Under the pieces are notes generated by a model, which was given only the letters and a program-made list of their open reading frames with translations, searched no databases and was not told the origin of the DNA. This document shows positions 4,914 through 7,015 of a stretch of DNA of 7,015 bases, in pieces (within the stretch, counting starts at the first letter, position 1; every line of letters begins with the position of its first letter). Origin of the DNA: Butyrivibrio sp. Lineage in GTDB: Bacteria; Bacillota; Clostridia; Lachnospirales; Lachnospiraceae. The stretch is from the NCBI GenBank assembly GCA_024688095.1, contig JAILEJ010000321.1:1-7015 (forward strand), in the 5' to 3' direction. Made by a program: the position numbers and the translations under genes.

Positions 4914-6785
4914 ATGGCTAGAGAATTTAAAAATAAGAAAGAAAAGAAAAAATCTCAAGCTGAAATAAACCGTGAAAACCTCCAGGCAGGAATATCTTAT
5001 ATAAATCAGCACCCATTATTTGGTTACAGCTATTACCATCTAAGGAATGATGGGAGAAATCTTGGAAAGAATGTATATGCTACGGTTTCATCCAAAGGCG
5101 AAATCCTGCTAAACGAAAACATGCATTTGCAACCTAAGCAATGGGCATATGTCATTGCACATGCAAAGCTTCACCTTGCCTTCGGTCATTTCGATGCAGA
5201 TAAGATGCCAGGATATACCATCACTGATACAACTGGCAAGAGCTCATGGAAAACTGATTTCATTCCTCTTCTTTGGAATATGGCCTGTGATATTTACATA
5301 GACAAATTTCTTGCAGACATCAAGTTTGGACAGAGCATTCATGAGAATATCGAGACAATGTTCTCAGGCTCACTTGATGATGAAATTCAAATATACAATC
5401 AGCTTTTGGAGCAGAATATCACTGGAAGTAACAATGTTTTTGGAACTGCCGCTATAGGTGCATTAGATATGAAAGGACTTGAGGTTCCTCTTGTATATGA
5501 TGATTCTAAAGGGCAATTTAATCACTATACTAAAGGTTTCAGTGAGGCACTTGCCAGGTCTGTGTCAAAAGCAGTAAGTACAGCTGCAGGCTTTGATAGT
5601 ACATGTGAAAAATACTTATCTCCTGGCATGCAGGCAGCGAAGTGGTTCATGAACCATTATCCTCTACTTGGCGGCCTGGCTTCGCATTTTAAAATCATTG
5701 AAAATTATAGCTACTGTCAAAAGAATGACATCCAGATTGCAGCCATTGATGTAACCCTGGGAGAATTATATCTGAATCCAACTGCAGGTCTTTCTTTTGA
5801 AGAATTAAAGTTTGTACTAGCCCACGAATATCTTCACGCCGGACTTATGCATCACAATAGATGTAATGGCAGGGATCACTATCTTTGGAATGTTGCCTGT
5901 GATTTTGTCATCAATGGTTGGCTCCATGAATTGCAGGTTGGAACCATGCCAGAGGCTGGTCTTTTATATGATGTATCTCTTAAAGGGATGTCAGCAGAAA
6001 GTATCTATGATTTGATGCTGTCTGACATGCGAAAATATGAAAAGTTAAATACCTTCCGAGGATATCATAAAGGGGATATTATTGGTGGAGCTTCATCTGG
6101 CAATACATCCGGAACAACTTTAGATGATTTCTGTAGAAATGCAATGCAGCAAGGGCTTGAATACCACGTAGGCTCAGGTAGATGTCTCGTCCCTGCAGGG
6201 CTTATCGAAGAAATCAGGGCATTGTCTATGCCTGCAATTCCTTGGGATGTAAGCTTGGCTAAATGGTTTGATACATATTTTGCACCACTTGAAAAGCATA
6301 GAACCTATGCCAGACCAAGTCGCCGCCAGGCATCTACTCCTGATATTCCAAGGCCACGTTGTGCACCTCTGGATATCGCTATAAATAGCAGAACATTTGG
6401 TGTTGTCATAGATACTTCTGGATCCATGGATGCCAAAACAATCGGCAAAGCACTTGGCTCAATTGCAAGCTACTCCGTAGCCCACGATGTTCAATTTGCA
6501 AGAGTTGTATTCTGTGATGCTGATGCATATGATGCCGGATACATATCTCCTGAAGATATAGCAGGACGCGTTGCAGTAAAAGGACGTGGAGGTACTGCTC
6601 TTCAGCCTGCTATTAATTTGCTTGAAACAGCTAAGGATTTTCCAAAGGGTGGTCCCATACTCATTATTACCGATGGAGAAATCGAGGAACATCTTGATAT
6701 TAAACACGAACATGCGTATCTCCTTCCAAAAGGAAACCGTCTTCCTTTCCGCGCTAAGGGACAAGTATTCTATTTTGATAATTGA
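4914..6785 (+). CDS. DUF2201-type putative metallopeptidase with C-terminal VWA domain
   Basis: This 623-residue protein is preceded by AGGAGG at 4903-4908, partly overlapping the previous gene's stop. The N-terminus is very lysine-rich (6-13). A zinc-peptidase unit occurs twice. In the second, LAHEYLHAGLMHH (302-314) gives HExxH (H304, E305, H308) and is followed by WNVACDFVING (325-335). In the first, IAHAKLHLAFGH (81-92) is followed by WNMACDIYIDKF (121-132), but the catalytic Glu is replaced (HAKLH, A84), so it should be inactive. From about 494 a VWA domain follows, with MIDAS residues DTSGS (500-504), T561 in GRGGTAL and D587 in ITDGE. DUF2201 proteins paired with MoxR ATPases are a known arrangement: the VWA part probably docks to the ATPase or to a target through a metal ion. 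Proteolytic activity is inferred from HExxH only. No signal peptide or membrane segment is seen. Confidence 0.88.
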   Translation: MAREFKNKKEKKKSQAEINRENLQAGISYINQHPLFGYSYYHLRNDGRNLGKNVYATVSSKGEILLNENMHLQPKQWAYVIAHAKLHLAFGHFDADKMPGYTITDTTGKSSWKTDFIPLLWNMACDIYIDKFLADIKFGQSIHENIETMFSGSLDDEIQIYNQLLEQNITGSNNVFGTAAIGALDMKGLEVPLVYDDSKGQFNHYTKGFSEALARSVSKAVSTAAGFDSTCEKYLSPGMQAAKWFMNHYPLLGGLASHFKIIENYSYCQKNDIQIAAIDVTLGELYLNPTAGLSFEELKFVLAHEYLHAGLMHHNRCNGRDHYLWNVACDFVINGWLHELQVGTMPEAGLLYDVSLKGMSAESIYDLMLSDMRKYEKLNTFRGYHKGDIIGGASSGNTSGTTLDDFCRNAMQQGLEYHVGSGRCLVPAGLIEEIRALSMPAIPWDVSLAKWFDTYFAPLEKHRTYARPSRRQASTPDIPRPRCAPLDIAINSRTFGVVIDTSGSMDAKTIGKALGSIASYSVAHDVQFARVVFCDADAYDAGYISPEDIAGRVAVKGRGGTALQPAINLLETAKDFPKGGPILIITDGEIEEHLDIKHEHAYLLPKGNRLPFRAKGQVFYFDN

Positions 6786-6798
6786 AAGGACAAAGAAA

Positions 6799-7015
6799 AT
6801 GATAATACAGATAAGTTCAGGTCAGGGACCTATCGAATGTGAAATTGCCGTTAGCAAGCTTTACTATTCATTAAAAAAAGAATACCCTGACATAAAAGAA
6901 ATAAACAGTCATTATTCACGGCATACTAACCAGCTTACATCAATAATGTTTGAGACTGATTCAGATCTATCAGATTTAGAAGGTACTGTTCAATGGATAT
7001 GCCAGAGCCCATACA
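6799..7015 (+). CDS. prfH: Peptide chain release factor-like protein PrfH, N-terminal part
   Basis: The ATG at 6799 follows AAAGGA (6785-6790), 13 bases after the previous stop, and 72 complete codons run to the window end. MIIQISSGQGPIECEIAVSKL at the start and EGTVQWICQSPY at the end are hallmark stretches of PrfH, a release factor homologue usually of about 200 residues. The catalytic GGQ loop lies beyond the window, so its integrity cannot be judged. PrfH has been shown to free peptides from ribosomes whose 16S decoding centre has been cleaved (colicin E3-type damage), leaving a substrate for RtcB. Genes for the two are usually adjacent; here three genes lie between them, in the same operon. 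PrfH identity is well supported, and joint action with the rtcB of this operon follows from the family. Confidence 0.9.
   Translation, partial: MIIQISSGQGPIECEIAVSKLYYSLKKEYPDIKEINSHYSRHTNQLTSIMFETDSDLSDLEGTVQWICQSPY

Noticed and set aside
6459..6764. 101-codon minus-strand ORF opposite the VWA domain
   Set aside because: It overlaps the MIDAS-coding region of a clear gene and its product resembles no known protein; treated as a shadow ORF.

Overview
The window looks like an AT-rich Firmicute, most likely a gut Clostridia/Lachnospiraceae member. The pointers are strong Shine-Dalgarno sites (AAAGGAGG, AGGAGG), a near-consensus sigma-A promoter, short U-tailed terminators and the style of the accessory genes. 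This placement is an inference; no rRNA or marker gene is present.

Layout. The left third is on the minus strand. It holds the first 70 codons of a protein whose start resembles McrB-like AAA restriction proteins (1-212), and a 518-residue PcfJ-like protein (363-1919) with three tandem 38-40 residue repeats. Next comes a gene-poor, AT-rich divergent region (1920-2165) carrying several inverted repeats. The right two thirds are a plus-strand operon. In order it has a strong promoter (2166-2194), a 5'-end stem-loop, a 24-codon leader ORF (2261-2335) and an intrinsic terminator (2380-2407) with a competing antiterminator. These are followed by rtcB (RNA ligase), a 62-residue cysteine-rich protein, a MoxR-type AAA+ ATPase, a 623-residue DUF2201-type metallopeptidase/VWA protein, and the start of prfH (cut by the window end). 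Intergenic gaps inside the operon are short (a 4-base overlap, 9 and 13 bases, at most 77), with no terminator.

How the genes may work together. RtcB-PrfH pairs are an established ribosome repair module. PrfH releases peptide from ribosomes whose 16S decoding centre has been cut by a ribotoxin, and RtcB then reseals the RNA. Here the two genes bracket a MoxR ATPase / VWA-metallopeptidase pair and a small protein with a CCCH-like cysteine pattern. That suggests an extended ribosome rescue and repair system with a remodelling or proteolytic arm. The leader looks like a ribosome-controlled attenuator: bases inside the leader ORF can pair with the 5' arm of the terminator. Slow or stalled translation of the leader would then turn the repair operon on, a fitting sensor for ribosome damage. 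The McrB-like and PcfJ-like neighbours suggest an accessory or defence-type region. The leader logic and the roles of the three middle genes are inference.
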